NCBI RefSeq assembly: GCF_009496005.1
Contig: NZ_WIBF01000001.1
Location: forward strand, 558,001 to 622,000
Length of the DNA: 64,000 bases
Reading direction: 5' to 3'
Source of the DNA: Tritonibacter litoralis
GTDB lineage: Bacteria; Pseudomonadota; Alphaproteobacteria; Rhodobacterales; Rhodobacteraceae
In this document: one piece after another, positions 63,526-64,000 of the stretch
How the letters are laid out: every line of letters begins with the position of its first letter
Numbering within the stretch: position 1 is the first letter of the stretch
Notes under the pieces: generated by a model
Database searches by the model: none
Seen by the model: only the letters and a program-made list of their open reading frames with translations
Told to the model about the DNA's origin: nothing
Made by a program: the position numbers and the translations under genes

Positions 63526-64000
63526 ATGGCACAAGCATCACGATCCCCTGCCGAACTACGCAATATGTTCGGCGAAAATTTGCGGAAGCTTGCACAAGGC
63601 CACCCATCCGTTTCGGAACTTTCACGCCAGCTCGGCATCAATCGCACGCAGTTTAATCGTTACTTGTCAGGCGAAAGCTTTCCGCGCCCAGATGTTCTGG
63701 ACCGCATTTGCCAGTTTTTTGATGTAGATGCGCGCATCCTGCTCGAGCCAGTGGACTCGCTGGTGCAACAGGGGCAGGTTCTCAATGGACCGTTTCTCGC
63801 GGATTATTTTGGCCGACACGCGCAACGTGTGCCAAACGATGTCTTTCCGTCCGGTTTTTACCAGTTCACGCGCCGCAGTTTTGTTCACACCGATGCATTT
63901 GTCCTGGGCCTTGTCTACGTGTTTCGTGACGAGGAAGGTGCAACTTTTGTCAAAGGCTATGAGGCAAAGGATGCAATGCGTTTTCAGGGGCTTCCAGACC
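63526..64000 (+). CDS. XRE-type helix-turn-helix regulator, partial
   Basis: The gene starts at ATG 63526 with AGGAG nine bases upstream and stays open to the window edge (158 codons). The N-terminus MAQASRSPAELRNMFGENLR leads into an XRE helix-turn-helix (SELSRQLGINRTQFNRYLSG), then FPRPDVLDRICQFFDVD. The rest (GPFLADYFGRHAQRVPNDVF and beyond) looks like a ligand-binding domain and is not recognised. It lacks a stop within the window. It is divergent from the cold-shock-like gene across about 240 bases. Confidence 0.8.
   Translation, partial: MAQASRSPAELRNMFGENLRKLAQGHPSVSELSRQLGINRTQFNRYLSGESFPRPDVLDRICQFFDVDARILLEPVDSLVQQGQVLNGPFLADYFGRHAQRVPNDVFPSGFYQFTRRSFVHTDAFVLGLVYVFRDEEGATFVKGYEAKDAMRFQGLPD

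Overview
The window reads as chromosomal core DNA of a marine alphaproteobacterium of the Roseobacter group (Rhodobacterales). The basis is gene order and protein style: argS-SPOR-nagZ-scpA-scpB, yceD-rpmF-plsX-fabH-ihfA-merR, a Mur-like Fur protein, an OlsB-like acyltransferase, DUF2852, a tandem dCTP deaminase, TRAP transport and fairly high GC. I see no insertion sequence, integrase, prophage, CRISPR array or rRNA. One tRNA (Pro, anticodon GGG) is present. About 66 protein genes are supported; the last, an XRE-type regulator, runs off the right edge.

Layout. 1-7 kb: a secreted Cys-rich protein, a lone zinc-binding CZB domain, two ureohydrolases with an M20 amidohydrolase, then mazG, nucleoside hydrolase and a GNAT enzyme, then a ClpP-like periplasmic protein. 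7-21 kb: MEKHLA protein, enolase, a DMT exporter, the Mur/Fur regulator, a DEAD-box helicase, SelO, a cupin, anmK, tyrS, a FemAB-like protein, Uup and an OlsB-like enzyme. 21-28 kb: bamE, then the ribosome/lipid block yceD-rpmF-plsX-fabH-ihfA and a MerR protein with a huge Pro/Ala tail, then tRNA-Pro. 28-36 kb: dCTP deaminase, scpB/scpA/nagZ/SPOR/argS, dgt and an A-type Fe-S carrier. 36.7-38.4 kb: an AT-rich cassette holding a 74-residue repeat peptide and an unrecognised 352-residue partner. 38-52 kb: xth, an FAD monooxygenase, dksA, the MoxR/VWA pair, an M48 protease, a PIN protein with an rRNA methyltransferase, glnE, DUF2852, RDD and bpt. 52.8-60 kb: a TRAP transporter (dctP-dctQ-dctM) divergent from a Cache histidine kinase and a NarL-type regulator. 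60-64 kb: ilvB-ilvN behind a peptide-leader attenuator, a cold-shock-like protein and the partial XRE regulator.

Genes that work together: anmK and nagZ both serve peptidoglycan recycling; plsX and fabH start phospholipid and fatty acid synthesis; scpA and scpB belong to the condensin complex; the sensor/regulator pair probably controls the TRAP operon through a 7-2-7 inverted repeat between them; the ilv leader peptide couples branched-chain amino acid supply to ilvBN transcription.

The best candidate for an undescribed system is the cassette at 36709-38300. It encodes a small protein with an exact 21-residue period, each unit carrying Phe-Ser-Ser-Gly-Ser. An attenuator-like hairpin separates it from a partner gene of unknown function. 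Other points of interest are a two-hairpin element repeated at convergent gene junctions, a ClpP-like protein without its catalytic serine, and several clean palindromic operators. Starts were chosen from Shine-Dalgarno spacing and often differ from the longest reading frame.
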